NCBI GenBank assembly: GCA_947471745.1 | Contig: CANJKZ010000084.1 | Coordinates: forward strand, 3,786,001-3,850,000 | Length of the DNA stretch: 64,000 bases | Origin: Closterium sp. Naga37s-1 | Lineage: Eukaryota; Streptophyta; Zygnematophyceae; Desmidiales; Closteriaceae | Direction: 5' to 3' | Part shown: in pieces, positions 1-10,044 of the stretch | How positions within the stretch are numbered: the first letter of the stretch is position 1 | Layout of the letters: the number at the start of each line of letters is the position of its first letter | Program-made: the position numbers and the translations under genes | Notes under the pieces: model-generated | What the model was told of the DNA's origin: nothing | Seen by the model: only the letters and a program-made list of their open reading frames with translations | Database searches by the model: none

Positions 1-289
1 AGAGACAGTATCACTAGTTTTAGCATGCTACATGGCATGTCTAAAGAGACTTAGATTGAGAAATCCTAGGGAAAAAAAAGCACGAAGATTTCAAATAAAA
101 AAGGAACAAACGTCAGCCGTGGGCAAGTCCAGCAAACTATCTTGGCCGGCCTAACCACTCGGCAAAGCCTTCTTGGCTGTCCACGTGCGCCGACTCCTCA
201 CGGCGCCTTCAAAAGCGACCCCCCAGGTTTTTCTAAGGGGCTGTGAGCTGCTGGAGTAGAGTCGTTGCGCAATGAGCTTCTGAGATGTC

Positions 290-1248
290 TCAACATCGAA
301 TAGGGAAGGAGGCCACGCACCTGGCCTTCTTAGGCGGCGGCGTGTTGCTGATGTAGAGGCGTTGCGCTTTGAACTTGACAGCTGCGATGCACAGCCCTCG
401 CTCCCACGCCTCTGCTGCCTCCGTGTGCATCGTTATGGCGGGGCGTGTCTGAGGGGTAAGAAGAGGGACGCAGGGGGAACGCAGCACAGAAGTGGTGGGA
501 AGGAGGGAGGAAGTTAAGACACGGATCGTGAAAAAAACATGTACTAGAAGTCCAATTACGAGGCTATGCAAGCCAAGTCAGTCAGCAGATGACACGTTTC
601 TGTTCTCGGGGGGGAAGGGAGTGTGGAGAGGGGAAGGGGGTGCATAACAAACCAGCAGCCTACCGAGGGCGAGGCAAGGTCTGCGGCGCTCTGCTTGCGG
701 CCGGGGGTCGGATAGCACTCTTCCTCCTCTGCCTGCGTCGCCTGTGCCTGCAGCTGCCGCGCGAACGACATCTTCCCCGCCATGCCGTGCGCTGGTGACG
801 CGCTCCCGCTTATGCCTGAGAATGAAGAGAGAAATAGAAGAAAAAAAAAGCAAAATAAGATGGAGGGGGGAGAAGGGGAGGAGGGGGGTGGGAGAGGAGG
901 GGGGAGGAGCGGTGGGGGGGAGGAAGGTAGAATCAGGTAGTGCAGGAACGAAGGACTTTCGAGGCGTAGGTCATGCAAAAGGAGAAAGATGTGGGAGGAG
1001 AAGGGAGTGAATTCAGGATGCGGGCCGGTGGAAGTAAGTGCAGGTGAAGGATAGGATCAAGAGAAACGAATTTGAGGAAAGAGGATGACAGGGTGGAGAA
1101 TCGGCGTACCTGCCGTGACTGTAACGAGTACAAGCTGTACTCTGCCCTTGTGGCTCTTAGCATCGAGGTTAGCGCGAGCGAGAGCGCCAATGGCGGATTC
1201 GATGCTCTTGCTGATGTCCACCAGCCACACGGCGCTTGGCTCCGGCAT
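290..1248 (-). CDS. Candidate three-exon host gene, function unknown
   Basis: Three open segments on the minus strand are joined by good splice signals and compatible phases. Exon 1 is 1248-1110 (46 codons plus one base) and ends CAG|GTACGC. Exon 2 is 815-664; it is preceded by a long pyrimidine tract ending TTCTCAG and followed by TCG|GTAGGC. Exon 3 starts at 448 after TTACCCCTCAG and runs to the TGA at 290-292. The spliced product is about 149 residues, beginning MPEPSAVWLVDISKSIESAI, with a Gln/Glu-rich middle (RQLQAQATQAEEEECYPTP) and a basic C-terminus (NTPPPKKARC). A donor-like CCAG|GTGCGT at 321 could lead to a further exon, so the 3' end is uncertain. The ATG at 1248 is the first in its frame, but a 5' exon further right cannot be excluded. 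I do not recognise the family; no signal peptide or membrane segment is evident. The matching intron phases (1, then 0) are the main evidence that the gene is real. Confidence 0.5.
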
Positions 1249-2615
1249 CCTCGTTATAAGTCGCTGTGGCTCTTCAACCGAGGAACCCCAATGAATGTCC
1301 TTCGAAAGAGAAAATCCGCGACAGCGAAGTACTTCTTAAAAGAACCTTGTTGTTGAGTATCGACTCGAGATCACTAAGGGGGCCTGAAACGAACCTAAGA
1401 ATTGGCGAATGATGATACCAGGAAGCATCTGAGAGTGATGGACACGAAACTCCTCTCTCGGGACTGCCTTGGAGTATCTCTCGACTGATCCTGACAATGC
1501 CTCCGTTGATTTAGCTTTCCTACTCGTCGTAGCGGCACCGGCGTGGGACTAAAAGCTGCTCGGAAAAGCGCAACCCCAGGCGTTGATGACACCATGGCGG
1601 CTGAATCAGCAGATAAGATCTGCACCGTTAATTTGGCAACGCTTTCCTGGTCGTTACTCCCGGATCGCACCGTTTGATGGTTGCCAGTCGGCTGCTTGCG
1701 GGTCGTTCCAAAGGCAGCTGTTTCAGAGCAACAGGAAATATCTACGAATGGGATTTCCTGGACTACTCGCGTTGGAGCAGCCTAACAATCTTCACCGTCC
1801 GATCTGTATCTGTTCCGACAACAACGCTGCCATACATCCCATTACAAGGGAGAACTATATGCGTTGTACTGTACATTCATTGATGGAACTACAGTAAACA
1901 TTCCGCAATGCGCTCAAGGCGTTCTTGTCGGCCAGCTTTACAGCAAGCAATGAAAGCTTTCAGCTGGTGGCGATTCGTCTGGCCAGGCGCACTGATGACA
2001 AAGCTGCGGTCTAGCTTTGAGCATCCTACAGATGGCAACCACAGTGCTCTGCTCTGCGGGAACTGGAAAGGGTGCTTCGGTAATGTCGAAGGAGGAAAAT
2101 CTACGACCGAGATCCTCATCGCAAGAAAATAAGCTGCGTCTCCACCGTCGATTGTATCGCTGAAGCTGGACAACATCTAGGAATGCGACGGGTCTGCTGG
2201 CTAAAGAAAAGCGGTTGCGGTTGCCGTGGAACGCCATCGCTACGAATGTCAAAATCTTGTGTGAGTCTGGGAGAAAGGGAGGTGAGGTGACAAGAGACAT
2301 ACCCGCTGCCGAGCAAGCAGGGAGCAGTTGGGAGTTGCAGTGCAAGGTCGTCTCGTCCTCATGTGCCATGAAAATTGCCGCGCTTTGCTCAGGGGGCAGT
2401 CGCCTCTTGGGCTTCGATTTGACGTGCTCTGTTCCGTTCCGTTCCGAATTGTGGAACTTCATTGATATTGGAGTGGCAGAGATCCTGCATTCCATCTCAA
2501 GAGCCGTCGGATTGAACAAGGGCCGTCGGATTGAACTCGGCTGGCTGGCGGCTCTTGCAATTCACCTGTCCCTTCGGTTCACGCACGACTCACGACGACA
2601 GGACACGAGTCATAT
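1249..2615. other. Single-copy stretch, no gene assigned
   Basis: Only short open frames occur on both strands and none carries a domain I recognise. A protein-like stretch of about 35 codons on the plus strand (roughly 1848-1950, containing TFIDGTTVNIPQ) could be an exon but has no clear splice partners. A 15-bp direct repeat GCCGTCGGATTGAAC lies at 2503-2517 and 2522-2536. No LTR, terminal inverted repeat or tandem array was seen, which sets this stretch apart from the rest of the window. Confidence 0.4.
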
Positions 2616-2624
2616 GGGCACCTG

Positions 2625-3147
2625 GAGAGAATTGCTCCAGTGCCTTGTTTGGTGATTCGCTCTTGCCCACGTGTCCCCGAATTGCTCGAGTGGCCATCCA
2701 ATTCAGTGATAATTGCTCGAGTGGCCATGCCAGGGCATTTTCGAGGTGTTTTTTTTCCCTGGCACATAACCCTACAAGGGTTCGTACCCACGAAATTCCT
2801 CGTTCGCACAACAGTAGATGCGCGGTCATTTTCGGCCCAATGCGCGACCAATGAGCGCGCGGGCAATTACATAAGCGATCATAAACTGCAACGCCAGAGC
2901 ATAAATGCACGAACATATTATTGACCGCGCACGATTGGTCGATAATATGCTTCTTGCCCTTTTTGGCAATGCGCGTCCAATCACGCACGATCATATAATT
3001 CACGACCATATATTTAGGCGATAAAGCTTCGCCCAACAACCAATATGAGCGCGCATATACTACCATTAGTTCTATCATATGTCCGGTCCATATAAAACCA
3101 TGCATATCAAATGCCATAAATATATTCTCTGCTATTAATTTAAGCCC
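2625..3147 (+). repeat. Left terminal inverted repeat of the Mutator-like MITE
   Basis: The arm begins GAGAGAATTGCTCCAGTGCC and pairs base for base with 3834-3312. It contains an 18-bp direct repeat AATTGCTCGAGTGGCCAT at 2680-2697 and 2711-2728, also present in the other arm. Such subterminal repeats are plausible transposase-binding sites. Confidence 0.88.
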
Positions 3148-3311
3148 GTCGTACTATAAATAATATTGTATCGTAGCCTATCATAATATTAAGCCCATCA
3201 TACCGTGGTCCATAATATTTTATTGCCGGTAATATGGTTGCAGAAATAATATGTTCGGCAGCATAACATTAATTTAAGCCCAGCATAATATGCTGCCAGC
3301 ATGGTTATGAT

Positions 3312-3834
3312 GGGCTTAAATTAATAGCAGAGAATATATTTATGGCATTTGATATACATGGTTTTATATGGACCGGAAATATGATAGAACTAATGGTAGT
3401 ATATGCGCGCTCATATTGGTTGTTGGGCGACCCTTTATCGCCTAAATATATGGTCGTGAATTATATGACCGTGCGTGATTGGATGCGCATTGCCAAAAAG
3501 GGCAAGAAGCATATTATCGACCAATCGTGCGCGGTCAATAATATGTTCGTGCATTTATGCTCTGGCGTTGCAGTTTATGATCGCTGATGTAATTGCCCGC
3601 GCGCTCATTGGTCGCGCATTGGGCCGAAAATGACCGCGCATCTACTGTTGTGCGAACGAGGAATTTCGTGGGTACGAACTCTTGTAGGGTTATGTGCCAG
3701 GGAAAAAAAACACCTCGAAAATGCCCTGGCATGGCCACTCGAGCAATTATCACGGAATTGGATGGCCACTCGAGCAATTCGGGGACACGTGGGCAAGAGC
3801 GAATCACCAAACAAGGCACTGGAGCAATTCTCTC
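3312..3834 (-). repeat. Right terminal inverted repeat of the Mutator-like MITE
   Basis: This is the reverse complement of 2625-3147 with about nine mismatches and no net length difference. It ends at 3834, directly against the second copy of the 9-bp target duplication. Confidence 0.88.
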
Positions 3835-4043
3835 GGGCACCTGGCATCCCACTGGGTGCTCTCTATCCTACTGTGCCACGCACAACAACGCTTGTTCCCC
3901 ACTTCATGACCTCGATAGTGCACACCTCCTTGGCTCGGTTCAGTTGTAACTGTAACATGTATACATTCTAGGTGAAGTGTATGATGATTTTCGATGTTAC
4001 TCAAATAGTGAGGCTCTCTACAAGACTCCTTACAGATTAGTTT

Positions 4044-4298
4044 TGTCAGAATGCATAATATGCTTGTAGGTTGTAGTGGGGTAGCCCATATAGGGTACAA
4101 CCCTTTCAGTGTTGCATACTTGTATCTCACTACTGCTAATCACGCATCATTTCACTGTACTCTAACATGGTATCATGCGCTATGTTAGGTCCGACTGCCG
4201 AACCTACTACCAAACCTACGATTAGGTTAGGTTTTCCCCGCTGCCTCGGGCCTCGAGCGCCACTGCCCCACTGTCCATGCGCGCCCCACGCCACTGCC
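4044..4298 (+). mobile_element. Element F (copia), 5' LTR, primer site and start of leader
   Basis: A 124-bp LTR (4044-4167) begins TGTCAGAATGCATAATATGC and ends CTCTAACA. It is followed directly by TGGTATCATGCGC, a primer-binding site of the initiator-Met type used by copia elements. The leader becomes C-rich and breaks off at 4298, where element A1 is inserted. It resumes after 33732 with the same GC-rich character and leads into a gag on the same strand. The right end of F is not seen. The 200 bp to its left (3844-4043) hold no recognisable feature. Confidence 0.75.
4168..4180 (+). other. Primer-binding site of element F
   Basis: TGGTATCATGCGC lies immediately after the LTR end ACA and resembles the plant copia consensus TGGTATCAGAGC, which is complementary to initiator tRNA-Met. 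Confidence 0.65.
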
Positions 4299-4305
4299 TG
4301 TCAGA

Positions 4306-4822
4306 CAGGGTCGTCGCTAGCAGAAATTTTATGTCTGTTTGTCCGATATTCAGACAGATTTTTACCAGTTCATCTGATTTTCCAGAAATGAATTTTTGAA
4401 ATTTCTGATTCATAAGAAATGTTTTTTGAATTCATCTGATCAACCAGGAACCTGTTCTGGTTTCGTCTGATACCGAGTTCCTATGTAGAAGGGTATTTCG
4501 TGTGTGAATGGAGTTTGGTTGTTTGTCTGGAGCGTTACTTAACCCTATCACTGTGTACAGAAGTAGCCTAGTTTGTTGCGATTGGCTTCACAATGGTGAG
4601 CATCCAAGTTCGAGTCCCAAGGTTGCGCGTTCTTCTTTCCAATTCCTTCGTAAGGTACAGAACACTGTGAAATGAGGAGGGCTCTAAGAAAAGCAATCAG
4701 AATTTGAATATTAAAAATTTCTGATCCAGCAGAAATGTTTTGAAGGAAAGTCTGATGCATCAGACAGAAAAAACCACGCCATCTGATGCATCAGGCAGGC
4801 TCAAAACCTAGGGATGACCCTG
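4306..4822. mobile_element. hAT-type MITE inserted at the tip of the A1 3' LTR
   Basis: The element is 517 bp with short inverted ends: left CAGGGTCGTCGCTAG, right (reverse complement) CAGGGTCATCCCTAG, 13 of 15 identical. It is flanked by an exact 8-bp duplication CTGTCAGA (4298-4305 and 4823-4830). An 8-bp duplication with CAGGG ends is characteristic of the hAT superfamily. The interior is AT-rich, has no transposase, and repeats TCTGAT / ATCAGA many times, including the palindrome-like TCTGATGCATCAGA, as expected for subterminal transposase-binding motifs. It landed exactly at the LTR terminus, so the first bases of that LTR appear on both sides. Confidence 0.85.
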
Positions 4823-4823
4823 C

Positions 4824-4958
4824 TGTCAGAATACTTAACGAGAATGAAAGCATTTAACAGAAAGTTGGTACAAGTATTAACCCTAATTAGGTTGTACCCC
4901 TTATGGGCTACCTACCCCACTACAGCCTACACGATGTAAGCATTATAAATTTTTGACA
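4824..4958 (-). repeat. 3' LTR of A1
   Basis: The 135-bp LTR reads TGTCAGAATACTTAACGAG at its left edge and ends TTTTTGACA, giving TGTCA...TGACA inverted ends. The adjacent purine tract (minus strand ATGGGGGTG, about 4959-4968) marks it as the 3' LTR of a minus-strand element. Its first seven bases coincide with the hAT target duplication. Confidence 0.85.
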
Positions 4959-5171
4959 CACCCCCATGGGCAAAGTGGGGGAGAACAAGTGGTCACAAGA
5001 CCAGTCAAGAAAAGCAAAGCAAGCTCAGGGTGGATCACGAAGGAGAACAAGCAAATGGCCACAAGGCCAGTTCACATGCAGAGTTATATAAAAGAAAACA
5101 AACAGTACACTGATAATACCCTAGCAAGTGTAAGCATGCAGGTATATATATGTATCACAGTACAAGCAAAG
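4959..5171 (-). other. A1 purine tract and 3' untranslated region
   Basis: The purine tract ATGGGGGTG abuts the LTR. The next 200 bp (GTGGGGGAGAACAAGTGGTCACAAGACC and onward on the plus strand) recur almost unchanged next to the 3' LTRs of E (9842), H (38951), K (50512) and L (57546). It is a conserved non-coding 3' block of this element group with no open frame. Confidence 0.7.
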
Positions 5172-6938
5172 TCACGCAATGAGCAAGTGAGGCAAAGTAG
5201 GCACAAGGCCTAAAACAGTACAGAAACGCTGATGATCACCAGACTGGAGTGCCTTGGTGAATATATAAGCAGTGTTGGCCCGAGTGGCCATGTAAGCAAG
5301 ATGAAGCTGACCACGCTGCTGCAAATATCGAGCAAGGAAGTAACGCAGAGCAATGTGCTTCGTTTTGTGCTCCAGTCTGTGCTCCTGGCACAAGGCAATC
5401 ATGGCCTTGTTGTCTACGTACAGAACTGGAGAAGAACGAGGCCGCTCTCCCAAGTCGGTCAGCAGGTAGGTGAGCCAGCGTAACTCCTGTGCAGCCACGG
5501 CCCCTGCGTAGATCTCAGCCTCAGAACTGGAACTAAGAATAGAAGATGAGCGGGTAGACCGCCAAGAAACAGAGCCAGAGCCAAGGCTGAAAGTGTAACC
5601 CTATGACGATCGCTGTGTAGCCAAGTCGTCAACCCAAGAAGCGTCTGCGTGTCCAGTGAGGACAACTGGACCCCGTCCTCCAAGCACGAGCCCCATGCCC
5701 GATGTACTGCACAAGTAGTGCAACACCCTCTTAGCAGCCTCCCAGTGCTCTGGTCGGTGTCTCCCGGGCGTAACGTAGCGTGCCAGGATGCTAAGAGGGT
5801 AGGCAAGGTCAGGTCGAGTGCAGGTCATCAGGTACATGAGGCAGCCCACAAGCTCTGGATACGGGCCACTCAGCTCTACGCACTCGTCCGAAGGTGGAGC
5901 TGAGAGCGAGTGACCGGTAGGCAGAGGAGTGGACTGTGGCGAGGAGTACCGGAAGCCGAAGCGCTGAAGGACCTGGTGCACCATGTGTGACTGAGTCAGG
6001 GTGATGGTGCGCCGTGCTCTGTCCCGGGTGATCTGCAAGCCAAGATAGTTGCGCGCCTCACCCAGGTCAGTGTAGGTGTGTCTCTTCTGCAACCCCGACT
6101 TCACAAGGGCCAGTGCCTCAGTGTCAGCAGTGGCAAAGACCAATTTGTCGACGTACACGAGGACGTAGAACGGTGGCAGCGAAGTGTCGGTGCGCAGAAA
6201 CAACGACGGGCCAGCAGTCGAAGGAGCAAACCCAAGAGTCGCAAGCGTCGTCCTCAGTGTGTCGGGCCACTCGCGAGGCGCCTGGCGGAGACCGTAGACT
6301 GGCCGCCGGAGGCTCCACTGGGTACCTGCAGGAAACGACCCAGTGAAGCCAGGGAGGCGGCGCAGCCAGATCTCCTTGTGAAGGCTGCCCTGCAAGAAAG
6401 CTGTGCTGAAGTCAAGAGAGTGCAGCTCGTAGTCATGCTGAGCGGCAACGTGCAGCAGGACCCAAAGAGTGGTCATATTTGGGGTAGGGGAGAAGGTATG
6501 GAAGAAGTCAACTCTCTGTCGTTGACTGAATCATTGTGCAACATAACGAGCCTTGAAGACAGGCGGAGAACCCCGCGGCCGCTTCACCCTGAAAATCCAC
6601 ATGCCATCGACTATGTTCCACAGAAGGGGGAACTGCGTCGACGTAGGTGCCTGTGGACTTCCAGGATGCCATCTCTGCGTCCATGGCTGTCTGCGACTGA
6701 GAGGAGTAGGGACCCATAATCGCCTCTGCGTAAGAGCGCGGGGTCGGGATGTGTGGTGCATCCGGGTCTCCCTCAGGTGCAACCAGCATGGCCACGAGAT
6801 GAGGTACAGCAGCTGCAAGACACTCAAATTACTCTTGCCTATCCTCAAGGACGTCCGTGCCAAGAGCACACTCACCCCCGACGGACGGAGGACAGTCAGA
6901 CTCAGACTCAGCAACAAGACTAGTGGCGTAGTCGAGAC
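5172..6938 (-). pseudogene. A1 pol: RNase H and most of reverse transcriptase
   Basis: Minus-strand reading gives copia reverse transcriptase motifs (FSTAFLQGSLHKEIWLRR, YGLRQAPREW, the LVYVD active-site block) followed by RNase H (HADASWVDD, YVDNKAM, KHIALRYFLAR). In the intact family these parts copy the element RNA and remove it. The block is the 3' half of A1 pol and stops at 6938, where element C is inserted; the remainder of reverse transcriptase lies at 22008 onward. Broken. Confidence 0.85.
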
Positions 6939-8028
6939 TATTAACGGGAATGGAGTGTTGGCCCCGCCCTCGCTTGGGCAACGCCGACGACTTGGTCGGA
7001 TGTACGGGAGTAGCAGCCGACCGTTCACAGTGGGAGAGCTGCTCGACAGGCTTCGTCGAGCTGCAGGGGACCGCTGTGGTGTTGCTGTCGACCAGGGAGC
7101 TCGACAGCTGCAACTGACCAGTCTGGGCGACGGGTGGGCCGCCGACCAGGAGGGGCAGTTCGACCGGGAGGTCGACGGAGCAATCCGTCGACCTGCAGCT
7201 CGAGCGGGAGGTCGACGGAGCAGTCCGTCAACCTACAGTTTGACTGGGAGGTCAACAGAGCAGTCCGTTGACCTGACAAGTGAGTAGCGGTCGACGAGGG
7301 GAGCTCGGCGACAACAGCTGATAGTTCTGGTCGACGAAAGGGGTCCTTCGACCAAGGGGTAGCTCGACGGGAGCTGTGGTCGACCAGGGGCACCTGGTGG
7401 TCGATTAGAGGGTCCCGGTGGTCGACCAGAGGCACTTGGTGGTCGACCAGAGCACCTGGGGTTGTCCAGGTCGACCGGGTAACCTGCTTGGCAAGTTCTG
7501 CGGAGGCACGCGAATGTCGTCGAGGTCGCGATGGCGAAGGCGACTTCGGGTTGGTATCCCGAAGTCGATGTGGCTCGTCAGGCGCAGACAACAGCCGACG
7601 GATGCACAACGGTGCAAGTCGGGCCAATTGTCTGTGCGCACCTGCGAGCGTGCGCATTGTTGTCTTCTACGGGGCAACACTAGACAGCCGCTCTGCTGCA
7701 GCGTTGGCACACCGTCGACCTGCTGTGTTGGCAGGTCGCCTTTCTGCAGTGTTGGCGCGGCTCCTCTACGCAACGCTGGCAGGCGGTCGACCATGCTGTG
7801 CTGTCGGTCGAACAGGCTAGCTGCAGAGTTGCTAGGTGCCTGATGTAGTCATTGTTGTCATTGCTTGTTCAACAATTATGTAATTTCGACTTTGCTAGTG
7901 GAAACTCTTGCCGATTTCTCCCGTGATTGTGCAAGCACTAAGGAACTAGGCAAAGCTACGATCACTCCTAGTAGTTCGTGCCAACCCCCGTAGTCTAGCT
8001 CATTACCGTTGTAGAGTGAATCTCCGCA
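6939..8028 (+). repeat. 5' LTR of element C
   Basis: It is 1090 bp, the same length as its partner at 20913. The 7020-7480 part is built from short GTCGAC-rich direct and inverted blocks such as GGTCGACGGAGCAGTCCGTC. It ends ...CCGCA. I see no copia-type initiator-Met primer site directly after it, so another tRNA may prime this family. Confidence 0.8.
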
Positions 8029-8142
8029 GATCGTCGAGTTGGGCATCCGGTCGCAGTGGGCGACGGAATATCCTTCCCGTCCTGATTCTCCTTGACCAGT
8101 GCGAAATGAAGGTGGCGTCGACGACGAGGTCGACGGCGGTGC

Positions 8143-9482
8143 ATGAGTCAGCGGCAACAATGGCATGAAACAGAGAGGGGTGATCAAGGTCGACGGTGGC
8201 GTCGACAGGAGTCAGGCGCGAGTGCAGTGGTCGATGGCGGCTTCAGGCAGCTCGCGTGCCGACGTCGATGGTCGACTTCGCTCTCCTCTACTAAGCAGTG
8301 GAGGGCTATCGGCGACGACGCATGTGACGGCGGGCGGGATTGCACCGACGTATGGCTACTTCAAGTTCTCGCCGGACCGGATCACCGTCGCACCGCTGCA
8401 AGGTCGACGGGACCTCATCACCTGGAGGGAGTCGATAGAAACTCAGCTGGAGGTCGCCGGGCTGAAGGGCTTCGCCGACGGCACTATGCCAATTCCGCCC
8501 GTGGACGATGTCGAGCTGCGCGGGGAGTTTCGTGCGGCTCACTTACTCACCTTCATGGTCATCTCGAGGTGCTGCTCACCGGTGGTGCAGCTGGCGCTCA
8601 GGAGCTGTCAAGAGCGATTGGATGTTGGGCACCAGGCATGGCACTTCATCCTGTCGACGTACCAGGTCAGGGACGACCTGTACATTGGACAGCTGGAGGA
8701 GAAGATGACACACATTTGGATGGGCGACCAGGAGACGGCGACAGACTACTGCAACCATGCTCGACGGATCCTGGCTGAGATGCGGATGGCGGGCGCCGAA
8801 TACTCGACGGCGTCCTACATCTCCCACATCGTCAAGGGCCTGCCGCGCGGCTACAACCTCATGAAGAGGATGATAATGGTACCCGGCACGCGTGAGTCCC
8901 TCGACGAGGACTCCATCACCAGCTACATTCTTCAAGTCGAGGCGATGCAGGAGGCCGAACAGCCCACGGAGCTCCTTCCTCAGGCAAACTACGCTGCACC
9001 GACGAAGCCGAATCAGTAGCAAGGGCAGTGTGGGAAGCCGGGCGGAGGTGGTAACGGGGGTGGGCGGTCGACGAAGGACGTCGAAGAGAAGAGGTCGATG
9101 CGGGACAAGTGCCAAGGAGGTGGTGGTCGACGGCGGGAGTGCTGGATCTGCCACGACCCCGACCACCTTTCCTACGAGTGTCCCGACCGCGATGACAGCG
9201 ACGAGGACGACACCAAGGGAGGCCGCGGTCGATCGACCAGCCGTCGCCTACGTCGAGATGCGAAGCCGCGCAAGGAGAAGCAGCCGTTGAAGAAGACGTC
9301 ATCGACGAAGGACGTCGACAACTCCAGCGGCAAGAGCCGAGGCGACGGGGAGGCGTCGTGCTCGATGGTCGGCGTAATGGAGCCGACGGTCTTGTTGGCG
9401 CCAGAGGCTGGCAAGGAATTCCAGGTGGTGGCAGCAGCTGTGCAAGCCAACCCGATGGCGGTGCTACTCGACAGCGGCTGCT
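8143..9482 (+). pseudogene. Element C gag and start of protease
   Basis: Gag-like sequence runs from about 8165 (TWRESIETQLEVAGL, VKGLPRGYNLMKRM, typical of the UBN2-type copia gag). A CCHC zinc knuckle CWICHDPDHLSYEC is encoded near 9130-9175, followed by a basic/acidic stretch. The block ends with the aspartic protease motif LLDSGCSH next to the insertion point of element D at 9488. Gag would package the RNA and protease would cut the polyprotein. A relic with a few breaks. Confidence 0.75.
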
Positions 9483-9487
9483 CCCAC

Positions 9488-9704
9488 TGTTGGAATAGTA
9501 GCTAGACTTAGGAGCCATGGCTAGTGAGTGTCGAGAGAGTTGAGTGTCGAGAGAGAATGGAAAGGAGGAATGATGAGTTTCACTGTAGCACACAAGGTAC
9601 ATATAGCAAAATGAACAAAGGTGCACCACCAAACAATAGGAGCTACACTACAGTAAATCCTACAGGCAGTTATATAACAGAACATATAATTATATTTTCT
9701 GACA
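9488..9704 (-). repeat. 3' LTR of element D
   Basis: It begins TGTTGGAATAGTAGC and ends TTCTGACA, with the purine tract directly to its right (9705-9713). Sense-strand termini are TGTCAG...CCAACA. Confidence 0.85.
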
Positions 9705-9720
9705 CACCCCCATAACTGCC

Positions 9721-9841
9721 TGTGAAGAAAGAAAACAGGAATGAAATGAACTACGAATGAGTTTGGTACAAATAAGAAACCTGTGCCCCTTAGAGTCTAC
9801 CCCACTACAGCCTAAATATGCTAAGGCATATATATCTGACA
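9721..9841 (-). repeat. 3' LTR of element E
   Basis: At 121 bp this is very short for an LTR. It runs TGTGAAGAAAG...ATATCTGACA and is followed by the ATGGGGGTG purine tract on the minus strand. Confidence 0.88.
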
Positions 9842-10044
9842 CACCCCCATAGCCAAAGTGGGTGAGAACTAGGGGTCACAAGACCAGTCAAGCAAAGCAA
9901 AGCAAAGCAAGCTCAGGGTGGATCACAAAGTCACCACACAGTCTGAGCACAGGGTCAAAGGCCACAAGGCCAGTTCACATGCAAGTTCATATATAAAAGT
10001 AAACAAGCAAGTGCAGGTATATAGAAATCACAGTACAAGCAAAG

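Larger units (their letters stand above)
2625..3834. mobile_element. Mutator-like MITE with long terminal inverted repeats
   Basis: The element is 1210 bp, with two 523-bp inverted arms (2625-3147 and 3312-3834) that differ at about nine positions by eye (about 98% identical), around a 164-bp AT-rich centre. It is flanked by an exact 9-bp direct repeat GGGCACCTG (2616-2624 and 3835-3843). A 9-bp target duplication with long terminal inverted repeats is the hallmark of Mutator-like elements. No transposase is encoded: the open frames inside are mirror copies of the arms. The element is therefore non-autonomous, and the high arm identity suggests a recent insertion or arm homogenisation. A foldback element is the alternative, but the 9-bp duplication favours Mutator. 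Confidence 0.88.

Noticed and set aside
1395-2519. Minus-strand frames of 91 and 193 codons as host exons
   Set aside because: No family resemblance, no convincing splice partners, and composition no different from the opposite strand.
2590-3592. Open frames of 80-175 codons in the Mutator-like MITE (MAFDMHGFIWTG type)
   Set aside because: The same frame appears in both inverted arms and on the opposite strand; it follows from the arm duplication and matches no transposase.
4824-4958. Reading the A1 left flank as CCTGC, with no target duplication
   Set aside because: The apparent mismatch disappears once the 8-bp hAT duplication is recognised; the original flank is CTGCC at 4294-4298.
7025-7843. 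Several open frames in the C LTR, repeated near 21020-21817
   Set aside because: They lie in both LTR copies, carry no domain, and follow from the GTCGAC-rich composition.
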